A stretch of DNA of 54,717 bases from Mycolicibacterium vinylchloridicum (GCF_013404075.1 NZ_JACBJQ010000039.1:1-54717), one strand, 5' to 3'. Numbered from the stretch's first letter, positions 28,501 to 34,180 are shown. The notes: generated from the letters alone by a model not told the origin. A program made the numbers and translations.

Positions 28501-29095
28501 GCGTGGGTGTGTCGAAACCGGTCAACACCTCGCCCCACGCGGCACGCGCGGCATCGACGTCGCGGCCCGCCAGCCAGGTGACGAATCGTCGATAGGGCTG
28601 GGCCGGAGGCAGCCGCTGTCCGTAGTACGTGGCGAACACCTCGCCGAGCAGGATCGGCAACGACCACCCATCCAGCACGATGTGATGGTTGGTCAACACA
28701 AACCGGTACTGATCCGTCGCAGTCCGGATCAGCAGAGCGCGGAACGCGGGCTCATTGCCCAACTCGCACACCGCAATACGTTCTGCTGCGCAGACCTGCT
28801 CGATCTGGGCCTCGGCATCGTCGCCGGTCAGCTCGAGGTACTGCCACGGCACCACAGGCTCGGCGAGCAGGATCTGGACGGGCTCGTCATATTTCTGCGA
28901 GAACCGGGCCGCGAGGTTGGGGTGCCTGCCGACCACCGCCTGCACCGCCGTGTGCAGTCTGCCCTGGTCCAGCGGACCGGCCAAACTCACATACAGCTGA
29001 ACCGCATACACATCGTCGCCACCCAGCGCCGCGCTGGCGTGAAACAACAACCCCTGCTGCAGCGGAGTCAGCGGCAGAACATCAGCTATCCGCAT
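13550..29095 (-). CDS. NRPS-B: four complete modules plus a terminal C-T pair
   Basis: 5181 aa. Approximate domains: C1 1-430 (HHIVLDG), A1 450-930, T1 (Ser about 972), C2 1044-1475 (HHIVLDG), A2 1500-1985, T2 (about 2031), C3 2080-2510 (HHIAADG), A3 2560-3030, T3 (about 3079), C4 3130-3565 (HHIAADG), A4 3600-4100, T4 (about 4151), E 4190-4620 (HHLAVDG), C5 4670-5090 (HHILLDG), T5 (about 5141). All T domains keep GGDS. Specificity codes read by eye against GrsA: A1 DVQSIGAVDK (no match known to me); A2 DVCSIALVHK (Ser/Ala-like, weak); A3 DFWTLGAVYK (partly Phe-like); A4 DFWSVGMVHK (Thr). A4 with E predicts D-allo-Thr. There is no thioesterase, reductase or N-methyltransferase. The last module lacks an A domain. 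The start ATG overlaps the 3' end of NRPS-A by 14 bases, so translation is probably coupled. Confidence 0.93.
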   Translation of the reverse strand: MRIADVLPLTPLQQGLLFHASAALGGDDVYAVQLYVSLAGPLDQGRLHTAVQAVVGRHPNLAARFSQKYDEPVQILLAEPVVPWQYLELTGDDAEAQIEQVCAAERIAVCELGNEPAFRALLIRTATDQYRFVLTNHHIVLDGWSLPILLGEVFATYYGQRLPPAQPYRRFVTWLAGRDVDAARAAWGEVLTGFDTPTLVGPAGHVPGGRDVASFQLSPDTTRALGELARSCHTTVSTVLQAAYARVLMSLTGQRDVAFGTTVSGRPDEVLGADSMVGLLINTVVVRARIAASTTTADLLDQLQNDHAQTLDHQHLALSEIHRVTGQDHLFDTFFVYENYPIDAATLSGTDGLAVTNFSHHEYNHYPLSVQAIPGDELTLRVEYDTGVFDAAGVDALVGRLKRVVAAMIANPASPLWSMDLLDADEHANLNRWSNRTALAQPAPALTIPALFAAQVARDPEGSALSFAGRSMTYRELDEATNRFARMLAGKGIGPGQRVVLLLPRSADAIVSILAVLKTGAAYVPIDPTAPSARMHLVLDDAAPVAAITNAELAGRLAGQSLRIIDVADPAVSTQPSSALAGPEPDDIAYLIYTSGTTGVPKGVAIAHRNVAQLIDSLQAAPLPQERVWSQCRSYGFDVSVQEIFGALLGGGRLVVVPESAARAPEDLQAVLVGERVTVFSTTPSEVGMLSPEVLESVALIIGAEPCPVELMDQWAPGRIMINAYGPTETTVDVALSAPLVAGSGAVPIGPPIAGAALFVLDSWLRPAPPGVVGELYVAGRGVGVGYADRAGLTGSRFVACPFGGAGVRMYRTGDLAWWGADGQLRYVGRADEQVKIRGYRIELGEVRAVLAGLDGVDQAVVIAREDRPGEKRLVGYATGASADLDPVALRAAVAERLPEYMVPAAIVVIDAMPLTVNGKLDRRALPAPEFSDTGHYRAPSTVVEEVLADIYVKVLGVKRVGVDDSFFNLGGDSLSAMRLIAAVNTGLNTRLSVRALFEAPTVAQLAVLIGGDEAPPEPSAAPPAAAPAPVVAKISTTGSRGPMRIADVLPLTPLQQGLLFHASAALGGDDVYAVQLYVSLAGPLDQEKLHAAVQAVVARHPNVAARFSQRFDEPVQVIPADPVVPWQYFELEAGGDIEAQIEQVCAAERIAVCELANQPAFRAALIRTGTDRYRFVLTNHHIVLDGWSLPILLGEVFASYYGQRLRPAAPYRRFVSWMSGRDLDAARSAWGRVLAGFDTPTLVGAAGRASLGRRTVVSSTVSEQTTRALGELARSCHTTVSTVLQGAYARVLMSLTGQRDVAFGTTVSGRPDEVLGADSMVGLLINTVPVRVRIATATTTVDLLDQLQNDHAQILDHHHLALSEIHRVTGQDHLFDTFFVYENYPIDAAKLSGADGLMVTDFAHREYNHYPIAMQALPGDELTLRVEYDSDMFDASDVEALIARLKRILAAMIADPVRPLSTIEVLDDTELADVDRWSNRAALAQPGAMRQSIPALFAAQVARAPEALALTWAERSWTYQELDEATNRFAHMLADKGIGPGQRVALLLPRSAEAIVSILAVLKTGAAYVPIDPAAPSARMQLVLGDAAPVAAITNPELAQRLAGQDLRILDVNDPAVGRQPSTALPGPAADDIAYLIYTSGTTGIPKGVAITHGNVTELLAAMDAKVEMAEQVWSLWHSLAFDVSVCEMWGALLYGGRLVVVPESVARAPEEFHALLAAEQVTILSQTPSAFYALQTADAMQPELARQLKLSAVIFAGEALEPQRLRAWLNSHPGPPRLLNLYGTTETTVHASFREIVDEDIAGDVSPVGGPLADLAFFVLDQWLRPVPAGVVGDLYVAGPQAGLGYWRRPGLSASRFVACPFGAPGDRMYRTGDLVWWGADGELRYVGRADEQVKVRGYRIELGEVRAVLAEIDGVQQAVVIAREDRPGDKRLVGYVTGSVDAVAARTALAERLPEYMVPAAIMVIDALPLTVNGKLDRRALPAPEFADTDSYRPPATAIEEILVGIYARILGLSRVGVDDSFFDLGGDSLSAMRLVAAINTGLNTHLSVRTLFEAPSVAQLAPRIGGDDDRLRPLGRMERPPVIPLSFSQNRLWFLDQLQGPSPTYNMAVGLRLDGPLNAQALGAALADVVGRHESLRTMFAAPDGIPQQLVMPAETADFGWDVIDAAGWSAAELDDAVSAVALHSFDLSAEIPMQARLFRVSDHQHVVVAVAHHIAADGLSMGPLVNDLGVAYVCRSAGMAPVWAELPVQYVDYTLWQRAQFGDLDDGNSLIASQLAYWQDALAGMPERVQLPTDRPYPPVADQRGATIGWQWPVELQQRIAAVAREHNATSFMLVQAALSLLLSKLSASSDVAVGFPIGGRTDPALDALVGFFVNTLVLRVDVSGDPTVADLLAQVRTRSLAAYEHQDVPFEVVVERINPTRSLNHPLVQVMLAWQNLPGETSEDIALALGDLQVTQLPLDTHTARVDLAFSLTERWTQSGEPTGLFGMAEFRTDVFDPETIETFVARLERVLVAMIADPAARVSSVDVLDAAERARLDTVGNRAVLTESAPAMSVPELFAGQVSRAPQAIALTSGDVSMTYRDLDEAANRHAHLLSGRGVGAGDCVALLLERSAEAVVVMLAALKVGAAYLAIDPALPEARIEFMLSDAAPVAVVTTAALRPRLHGHDVAVIDIDDESIEVQPSTALPAPDPDNIAYLIYTSGTTGTPKGVALSHRNLAHLADSAHPDLPADQVWTQCHSYAFDFSVWEIWAALLGGGRLLVVPDPVVRSPDDFHALLVGEHVTVLTQTPSAVAALRPQGLESVALLLGGEACPPEVVDQWAPGRVVINAYGPTEVTVYASMSKPLEAGAEVPIGAPPPTVAAFVLDERLRPVPEGVVGELYVAGRGVGVGYIGRTGLTASRFVPCPFGGPGQRMYRTGDLVRWRPDGQLQYLGRADEQVKIRGYRIEPGEIQAVLAGLDGVEQAVVIAREDRPGDPRLVGYFTGTADPVKVRVALAERLPAYMVPAAVLELSALPLTVSGKLDRRALPAPDYQDAENYRAPSTPTEEILAGIFAQVLGIDRVGVDDSFFDLGGDSLSAMRLVAAVNNSMGSGLAVRVLFETPTVAQLALRVTGDETRSEPLMAGPRPEVVPLSFAQNRLWIVDQLQGPSPIYNLPVSLRLRGQLDADALGAALADVVGRQESLRTRFPAVEGVPQQLVVPTDVADFGWAVIDATGWSDTELADAIDAATRYTFDLANEIPMQAQLFRIAGDEHVLVAVVHHIAADGWSVAPLVRDLGVAYASRSAGEAPGWADLAVQYVDYTLWQRSRLGDLTDADSRISAELAYWEDALAGMPEQLQLPTDRPYPMAADYRGARLDVDWPAELQRQVARVAREHNATPFMVVQTALAVLLSNLSANDDVAVGFPIAGRGDTALDELVGFFVNTLVLCVDLSGNPTFADLLAQVRRRSLSAYEHQDVPFEVLVERLKPTRSMAHHPLVQVVLAWQNFGWQAGDAAGLSLGDLRVEPLAVDTKTARMDLTFNLAERWDETGEPAGIGGGVEFRTDVFDSASIGILIDRLRRVLTAMTADPAQPMSALDVLETAEHARLDQIGNRTVLTQPVSTAETIASMFIRQAALTPDAPAVTFEGDSMTYRELDEATDRAAHVLAGRGAGPGQRVALLLPRTAEAIVAMVAVVKTGATYVPIDPTVPEQRRQFVLGDARPVAAVTTAALAELLDGHALSVIDVSDLVDPAVDTGATLPGPQADDVAYIIYTSGTTGTPKGVAIPHRNVIRLLETLDADMDMAGLAWSQCHSLAFDFSVWEIWGALLYGGRVVVVPDAVVRSPEDLHALLVSEQVGVLSQTPSAFYALQTADAANPELGSQLKLEAVVFGGEALEPQKMRAWLANHPPGSPRLLNMYGITETTVHASFREIVAEDADSAVSPIGVPLGHLGFFVLDTLLRPVPIGVVGELYVAGAGVSDGYIGRPGLSSTRFVACPFGEPGARMYRTGDLMAWGADGELRYMGRSDEQVKIRGYRIELGEIQAALSDLDGVEQAVVIAREDRPGDKRLVGYVTGDVDPVAARAALGDRLPSYMVPAAVVAIAALPLTVNGKLDTKALPAPDYQDVDSYRAPSDAVEEILAGIYAQVLGLERVGVDESFFELGGDSILSMQVVARARAAGVTCRPRDIFVEQTVAGLARVATLSDGDDDVVDEGTGTVQATPIIQWLNGVDGPVDQFNQTVLIQAPVGVTEDDVLVVLQAVLDRHAMLRMRVDDDGAGGWSLTVPEPGSVDARACLHTVDVLSDETVAKARSRLNPATGAMVSALWAVPTGQLLMIVHHLAVDGVSWRILVEDFNLAWAQLHGGQPVELPAPRTSFARWAAILAEHAYHPEVVGTVERWQEIAAIPAPLPAVQPAIDTYANAGSLSVELDTETTRMLLGEVPAAFHAGINDILLIAFGLALTEFLGTAGAPVVIDAEGHGRQEEVADVDLSRTVGWFTTKYPISLAAGGLDWGQVLSGDADLGPIIKDAKEQLRALPDGLTYGLLRYLNADVDLAGADPAIGFNYLGRMGGAGGQTSGDFWEIREDGWKVTGAAAAVPMPLMHTVELNAGTVETLDGPRLRAGWTWALSALDHAQVTRLSGLWFDALAGICAHVHGGGGGLTPSDIAPARLSQQQIDELCREHEVADILPLTPLQQGLLFHAGVAHSSGDDVYAVQMGVTLQGRLDRYRLQEAVEGAVERHPNLAAHFTGDFDEPIQVIPAQPIVPWQYVDLSRDATDRDERIAQLCAAERAAVCDLAEQTPFRAALIRVAPDQHRLVLTNHHILLDGWSTTVLLQEVFAGYYGQRLPAAVPYRRFVSWLADRDLPAARSAWREALAGFDTPTLVGPPDLGVGPRGVASLRVSEQTTTALNELARTHHTTISTVLQAAWTQLLMTMTGRRDITFGVVVAGRPAELAGADAMVGLLINTVPMRVNVAPDAGVADLLDELRDSRSRTFEYEYLGLNDIHRVAGHRKLFDTVFVFENYPTDTSLLSGADGLAVTAVDSRDFYHYPLTVQAVPGPELDLRIQYRTDVFDENSIKRIVEQLDGALTNMAQDPAHPLIVADRQPPAAPAPEHPVYKAPSSDLEKALCGIYTQLLGVDRVGVDDSFFDLGGDSLSAMRAVAAINATVCEQVTLPVFLATPTVRDLSRVVAS
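25964..25966 (-). other. Internal copy of the NRPS-B N-terminus (module fusion or duplication scar)
   Basis: Residue 1044 of NRPS-B is a Met that begins MRIADVLPLTPLQQGLLFHA, identical to the protein's own first 20 residues; the identity continues through DDVYAVQLYVSLAGPLDQ. It follows a Pro/Ala-rich stretch unlike the other inter-module linkers. This looks like a module whose own start codon was retained when it was duplicated or fused in frame. Confidence 0.8.
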
Positions 29096-32000
29096 ACTGC
29101 CGCTGAAGCTCGTCGATCTGCTCCTGGGTCAGGGCGGCCGCGATATCCGACGGTGTCAGCCCGCCGCCACCACCTTGCACGTGCGCGCAAATACCGGTCA
29201 GGGCGTCAAACCACAACTGGCTCAGCCGGTTGACTTGAGCGTGATTGAGTGCCGAGGGTGCCCATGTCCACGCTGCGGACAGGCACGGCCCCGCGTCGGT
29301 GTCCACTGTGCCGGCATTGAGCTCCAAGGTGTGCATCAGCGGGATGGCCGGCTTCACGCTCGGGCTGATGTTGGCCAAGCCGTCCCAGCAGATCTGCCAT
29401 GTGTCACCGGATGTTTCGGCCGACGTCGCGCCCTGGCGCCCCAGGTAGTTGAACCCGATCACCGGGTCAGGGCCGTCCAGGTCGACTTCGGAGTTCAGGT
29501 AACGCAAGGCCCCGTAGTTCAGGCCTTCCGGCAGGGCGCGAAGCTGCTCTTTGGCGGCCTTGACCACCGTGCCCAGCCTCGCGTCACCGGCCACCACCTG
29601 GGCCCAGCTCAGTCCTCCCACGTCGAGCGACACCGGATACTTGGAGGTGAACCAGCCCACCGTGCGCGACAGGTCGACCTGCTCGGCCGGTTCGGCTACC
29701 AGCTCGTCGTCGCGCCCATGACCTTCGACATCGATGGAGATCGGCGAACCACCCGTGCCCAGGAATTCCGTTGCCGCCAAGGCGAATGCGATCAACATGA
29801 TCTCGTGCACGCCGGCATGGAACGCGGCGGGCACCTCCCCGAGCAGCGTCTGCGTGGTCTCGATGTCGAGGACTGCGGCGAGGTTGCCCGCCGTCACCAG
29901 CGTGTCCAGGAAGGGATCCACCTCGGGCAATGCGGCAGGCGTCGCGGCGATCTGCCGCCATACGTCGGCCTCCGACACGACGTCGGCTCGTTGTGCGTGC
30001 GCATCGAGCAGCGACGCCCATCGGGCGAAGGACGTGCCCAGCTCGGGCAGCATGACGGGCTCGCCGGCGCGGTGCTGAGCCCAGGCGAAGTTGAGGTCCT
30101 CCAAGAGGATTCGCCACGACACCCCGTCGATTGCCAGATGGTGGATGATCGCCACCAGCCGGCGCGTCGAGGTCACCCATACCGCGCTCAGCATGACGCC
30201 GGCGGACGGGTTCAACTGCGTTCCGGCGTGGAGCACAGCGTCGTCGGTGAGTTCGTCGACGGTGTGTAGGCGCGAACGGGCGTCAACCGAGCCGGCCTCG
30301 GGAACGTCCAGCGACCAGCGACCGGCGTCGTCGCGGTCGACGCGCAGCCGCAGCATGGCGTGCCGATCCAGCAAGAGCTGCAGCATCTCGAGCACGTCGG
30401 CTTCGGTGGTTCCTGCTGGCGCCTGGACCACCACGGTCTGATTGAAGTGGGCAACCGGGCTGCCGCCGGCTTCCAGACTCTCGAGCCAGCGGATGATCGG
30501 TGTGGCGATCACCGGACCGACACCGTCGGCTGCCAAATCACCGTTGGCGTCGAGCGCCTTGGCCACTTGCGCCAGTCGCGCGACGGTCTGCTCGACGAAA
30601 ACATCACGGGGACGGCACAACACGCCCGCGGCACGCGCCCGGGCGACCACCTGCATCGACAGGATGCTGTCGCCGCCGAGCTCGAAGAACGACTCGTCGA
30701 CGCCGACTCGCTCGAGTCCGAGGACCTGAGCGTAGATCCCGGCCAAGATCTCCTCGACCGCGTCAGCCGGTGCGCGATAGGACTCGGCATCCTGGTACTC
30801 GGGCGCAGGCAACGCCTTGGTGTCGAGCTTGCCGTTGACCGTCAGCGGCAACGCGTCGATCGCAACGACGGCGGTGGGCACCATGTAGACCGGGAGCCGC
30901 TCGGCAACGGCCGCACGCGCGGTCGCCGGGTCGGCGGATCCGGTGATGTAGGCCACCAAGCGCTTGTCACCGGCGCGGTCCTCACGCGCGATCACGACCG
31001 CCTGCTCGACGCCGTCCAATTCGCTGAACGCAGTCTGGATTTCGCCGAGCTCGATGCGATAACCGCGGATCTTGACCTGCTCATCGGCACGCCCCACATA
31101 CTCGAGCTGCCCATCGGGACTCCAGCGCACCAGATCACCAGTGCGATACATCCTTTGCCCTGGGGCGCTCCCTTCGACCCCGAACGGGCATGCCACGAAC
31201 CGCGTTCCAGACAACCCCGCCCGGCCGACATAGCCGTAGGCCAATCCCGACCCGGCCACGTACAGTTCGCCGACCACTCCCGCAGGAACCGGCTGCAACC
31301 ACCCATCAAGCACAAAGAAACCCAGATTCGCCAACGGGTGCCCGATCGGGCTGACGTTTGGATCGGCCACCGCGTCCGCTTCAACGATCTCCCGGAACGA
31401 CGCGTGCACCGTCGTCTCGGTGATGCCATACATGTTGATCATCCGAGGCATCCCGGGACGGTTCTGCAACCAATCCCGAATACGTTGCGGCTCAAGCGCT
31501 TCGCCACCAAATACCACAGCCTTGAGCGAAAGCGTTCCCAGCGCACCCGCATCAACGCTCTGCAAGGCGTAGAAAGCCGTCGGCGTCTGGCTCAGCACAT
31601 CGACTCGTTCGGCCACCAGCAATGCGTAGAAATCTTCCGCCGAACGCACGACCGCATCAGGCACCACCACACACCGGCCGCCGTAGAGCAGCGGTCCCCA
31701 GATTTCCCACACCGAGTAGTCGAACGCCAGCGAATGGCACTGTGTCCACACCTGGTCCGCCAGATCCATATCGGTGGCCAGCGCCGACAACAGACGGGTG
31801 ACGTTCTGATGCGGAATGGCCACGCCCTTGGGCGTTCCCGTGGTGCCCGAGGTATAGATGATGTACGCGATATCGTCGGGAGCCGGGCCCGCCAATGCCG
31901 TGCTGGGCTGGTCCTCGATCGCGAGATCATCGAAGTCGATGACCAGCAGATCCCGTCCGTCCAGACGAGATCGCAACTGCGCGGTAGTGATCGCGGCCAC

Positions 32001-33647
32001 GGGCGCCGCGTCGTCGAGCACGAACTGCATCCGCGCCTCCGGCACGGACGGATCGACCGCGACATAGGTCGCTCCGGTCTTCAGCACCGCGAGGATCGCC
32101 ACGATCGCCTCGTCCGATCGCGGAAACAGCAGCGCGACGCGCCGGCCGGGGCCCGCGCCGTGACCCACCAGCAGGTGGGCGAGCCGGTTCGTCGTCCCGT
32201 CGAGCTCGCGATACGTCCACGACCGCCCGCCGCAGGTGAGCGCGACCGCATCCGGAATCCGCGCTGCCTGTTCGGCGAACAACGCCGGAATCGAGACCGG
32301 CGTGCTCATCGGTTCGGCGAGCACGGCCCGATTGCCCCACACGCCAAGGCGATCCCGCTCCGCGGCATCGAGCACGTCGATCGACGACAGCGGCCGCGCA
32401 GGGTCGGCGGTCATCGCCGCCAACACGTCGAGCAGGCGCCTGGTCACGTCGGCGGCATCGCAGTCCGGGAAAAGATGCCCGGCGCCCACTGTGCTGAGGG
32501 ACAGGTCGTCCCCGAGCCCCGAGAAGGTGAACCCGGTGCTGCCGCCAAGACCGGAGTTGGTCATGTTCGCTTCAGCCGCGGCACCGGCAAAGTCCAGCGT
32601 GAATGCGGCCGGGAAGAAGTTGATGACCACCCGGTCGGCGGTGTGGGTGCCACGCTCGAGCGCGTGCACCGGAAATCGCTGATGTCGCACGGCTTCCGCG
32701 ATCTGGGTGTCAACGTGCTTGCAGAATTCGCGCACCGACAACTGCGCCGGGGTGCGCAATACCAGCGGCACCAGACCGGAAGCCATCCCGGGCAACGTTT
32801 TCAGTTCAGGACGAACTCGCCTGCTGACGGGGAAGTCGAAGACCACCTCCGAGCCATCGGCGCAGCGCCCACGCACCAGGAGTGCGCTCGCTGCGGCGAC
32901 CACCGAGGTGCGGGGGATGTCCCATTCGTCGGCCAGCTCGCCGACACGCCGCAGAACGGCCGGATCCAAGGGCACAGGGGCCGACCGCCAGCCGTCATCG
33001 TCGGAGCCGTCCACCAACCCGCTGCCCTGCCCACTTCCGGACGGAAGATTGGCGGTCCAGTAGACCCGGTCGTCCTGATAATCGCCGGACGCCTCGTATT
33101 CCAATTCGCATTCCAGCAAGTCCCGCAATGAACCGAAGAATGCGGGCGGAATGAGGTCGCCGGAAATCGTTGCGGAGTAAATTGATGCGACGCGATTGAC
33201 GAGCAACCAAATTCCGGCGCCATCAATGACGATGTGGTGGAAACAGCCGAATACATAGAATTCCGCGGGCCCGGTCTCGAAGAGCGCGTATTTGAAGAGC
33301 GGACCGGTGAACGGCATCGGGGTGCGCTGGATCGACAGCGCCATCTCGTGCACGTCACGCGCCGGATCGCCCGAGCCGGAGAAGTCGTAAAAATCCAGTT
33401 CGATCTCCGGGTAATCGAGCACCCGCTGGAAGACCTGGCCGTCCTCCTCGAAGAACGCGGCGCGCACCGGCTCGGCTTCGCGCATCGCGCGCTGCAACGC
33501 CCACTCGAAGGCGTCGCGCTCCAGCGGGCCCTCGACCTTCAACAGCATGCCGAGCTGCCAGTCGGTAGCGGCGTCACCCGTCTCCTGTGCCAGCCAGATG
33601 TCCAGCTGCGCGCGCGTCAGAGGAAGCGCATCCTCGTTGAACTCCAT
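29082..33647 (-). CDS. NRPS-A: starter module C-A-T-E, Thr-type
   Basis: 1521 aa. ATG 33647 is chosen because GGGAG lies 5 bases upstream; an in-frame start at 33665 is weaker. C domain about 1-430 begins PLTRAQLDIW and carries HHIVIDG (about residue 138), the form of lipid-accepting starter C domains. A domain about 455-945 has YIIYTSGTTG and code DYWSVGMVHK, one residue from the A4 code of NRPS-B and close to the known Thr code DFWNIGMVHK. T domain has GGDSI (Ser about 992). E domain about 1035-1465 has HHLAIDG. The tail LTPSDIAAALTQEQIDEL resembles a donor docking (COM) helix for NRPS-B. Predicted step: N-acylate L-Thr and epimerise it to D-allo-Thr, as in GPLs. Lies 27 bases after mbtH and overlaps NRPS-B by 14. 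Confidence 0.93.
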   Translation of the reverse strand: MEFNEDALPLTRAQLDIWLAQETGDAATDWQLGMLLKVEGPLERDAFEWALQRAMREAEPVRAAFFEEDGQVFQRVLDYPEIELDFYDFSGSGDPARDVHEMALSIQRTPMPFTGPLFKYALFETGPAEFYVFGCFHHIVIDGAGIWLLVNRVASIYSATISGDLIPPAFFGSLRDLLECELEYEASGDYQDDRVYWTANLPSGSGQGSGLVDGSDDDGWRSAPVPLDPAVLRRVGELADEWDIPRTSVVAAASALLVRGRCADGSEVVFDFPVSRRVRPELKTLPGMASGLVPLVLRTPAQLSVREFCKHVDTQIAEAVRHQRFPVHALERGTHTADRVVINFFPAAFTLDFAGAAAEANMTNSGLGGSTGFTFSGLGDDLSLSTVGAGHLFPDCDAADVTRRLLDVLAAMTADPARPLSSIDVLDAAERDRLGVWGNRAVLAEPMSTPVSIPALFAEQAARIPDAVALTCGGRSWTYRELDGTTNRLAHLLVGHGAGPGRRVALLFPRSDEAIVAILAVLKTGATYVAVDPSVPEARMQFVLDDAAPVAAITTAQLRSRLDGRDLLVIDFDDLAIEDQPSTALAGPAPDDIAYIIYTSGTTGTPKGVAIPHQNVTRLLSALATDMDLADQVWTQCHSLAFDYSVWEIWGPLLYGGRCVVVPDAVVRSAEDFYALLVAERVDVLSQTPTAFYALQSVDAGALGTLSLKAVVFGGEALEPQRIRDWLQNRPGMPRMINMYGITETTVHASFREIVEADAVADPNVSPIGHPLANLGFFVLDGWLQPVPAGVVGELYVAGSGLAYGYVGRAGLSGTRFVACPFGVEGSAPGQRMYRTGDLVRWSPDGQLEYVGRADEQVKIRGYRIELGEIQTAFSELDGVEQAVVIAREDRAGDKRLVAYITGSADPATARAAVAERLPVYMVPTAVVAIDALPLTVNGKLDTKALPAPEYQDAESYRAPADAVEEILAGIYAQVLGLERVGVDESFFELGGDSILSMQVVARARAAGVLCRPRDVFVEQTVARLAQVAKALDANGDLAADGVGPVIATPIIRWLESLEAGGSPVAHFNQTVVVQAPAGTTEADVLEMLQLLLDRHAMLRLRVDRDDAGRWSLDVPEAGSVDARSRLHTVDELTDDAVLHAGTQLNPSAGVMLSAVWVTSTRRLVAIIHHLAIDGVSWRILLEDLNFAWAQHRAGEPVMLPELGTSFARWASLLDAHAQRADVVSEADVWRQIAATPAALPEVDPFLDTLVTAGNLAAVLDIETTQTLLGEVPAAFHAGVHEIMLIAFALAATEFLGTGGSPISIDVEGHGRDDELVAEPAEQVDLSRTVGWFTSKYPVSLDVGGLSWAQVVAGDARLGTVVKAAKEQLRALPEGLNYGALRYLNSEVDLDGPDPVIGFNYLGRQGATSAETSGDTWQICWDGLANISPSVKPAIPLMHTLELNAGTVDTDAGPCLSAAWTWAPSALNHAQVNRLSQLWFDALTGICAHVQGGGGGLTPSDIAAALTQEQIDELQRQYADS

Positions 33648-33674
33648 CAAGACTCCCAGACCCAAACCGTTGAA

Positions 33675-33905
33675 CTAGTCAGACGCTCGACTACCTGCCA
33701 ACCGGTCACGCAGGCTCTTCGGCCGGATGTCGGGCCAGTTCGCTTCGATGTAGTCCAGACAGTCCGCGCGGTCGGCTTCACCGTGTACGACCCGCCAGCC
33801 GGCAGGCACATCGGCGAACGTCGGCCACAGGCTGTGTTGCTCCTCGTCGTTGACCAAGACGACGAAACGTCCCTCATCGTCATCAAACGGATTGGTGCTG
33901 CTCAC
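33675..33905 (-). CDS. mbtH: MbtH-like NRPS chaperone
   Basis: 76 aa from GTG 33905, preceded by GGGAG at suitable spacing; an upstream in-frame extension to 34073 lacks family similarity and runs through the regulatory region. Family signature is clear: NPFDDDEGRF, then NDEEQHSLWP, PAGWRVV and DYIEANWPDIRP (the S-LWP, GW and W-D-RP motifs). MbtH proteins bind and activate A domains. As first gene of the NRPS operon it presumably serves the five A domains of NRPS-A and NRPS-B. Usual family length is about 70 aa, supporting the short start. Confidence 0.93.
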   Translation of the reverse strand: MSSTNPFDDDEGRFVVLVNDEEQHSLWPTFADVPAGWRVVHGEADRADCLDYIEANWPDIRPKSLRDRLAGSRASD

Positions 33906-33950
33906 CGGGTCTCCCGACACTCTCGTCAATTTGGGTAGAACAAGTTCCAA

Positions 33951-33999
33951 ACCATACTTCGTGGTGTGACCCATGTCATGAAGTTGGGTGTGACTCACA
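33951..33999 (-). promoter_or_regulatory. Candidate promoter/operator of the mbtH-NRPS operon
   Basis: Reading the minus strand toward mbtH: an odd palindrome TGTGAGTCACA (33999-33989), then CATGACATGGGTCACA (33980-33965), which matches 8 of 10 fixed bases of the CRP consensus TGTGA-N6-TCACA, then 8 bases, then TATGGT (33956-33951) as a possible -10. The layout would place a CRP-type factor over the -35 region. Inference only. The rest of 33906-34180 has no gene. Confidence 0.35.
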
Positions 34000-34101
34000 T
34001 CACCGATAGCTACCTTTTGTACACCCGCGCTGTCGAGTGACAGTGGTGGCCACGGATTTCTCTCAGATGGCATGCTTCGGTTCCCCGGAGAGGCATTTCA
34101 C

Positions 34102-34117
34102 CTCCAGGACGCTGGAG
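34102..34117 (-). terminator. Small hairpin downstream of the first glycosyltransferase
   Basis: Inverted repeat CTCCAG-GACG-CTGGAG, 64 bases past the gtf stop codon on the minus strand. Arms are only 6 bp with no T-tract, so termination before the mbtH promoter is possible but weakly supported. Confidence 0.25.
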
Positions 34118-34180
34118 AGCCGATATGACGTCAGATTGCGCCTACAGTCGTTAGTGGCGCGAGCCAGCAAGCACCCGACG

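Noticed and set aside
29082..29095. Frameshift error splitting one NRPS gene
   Set aside because: The downstream ATG and 14-base overlap, together with a docking-like tail on NRPS-A, are a normal split; cannot be excluded without resequencing.
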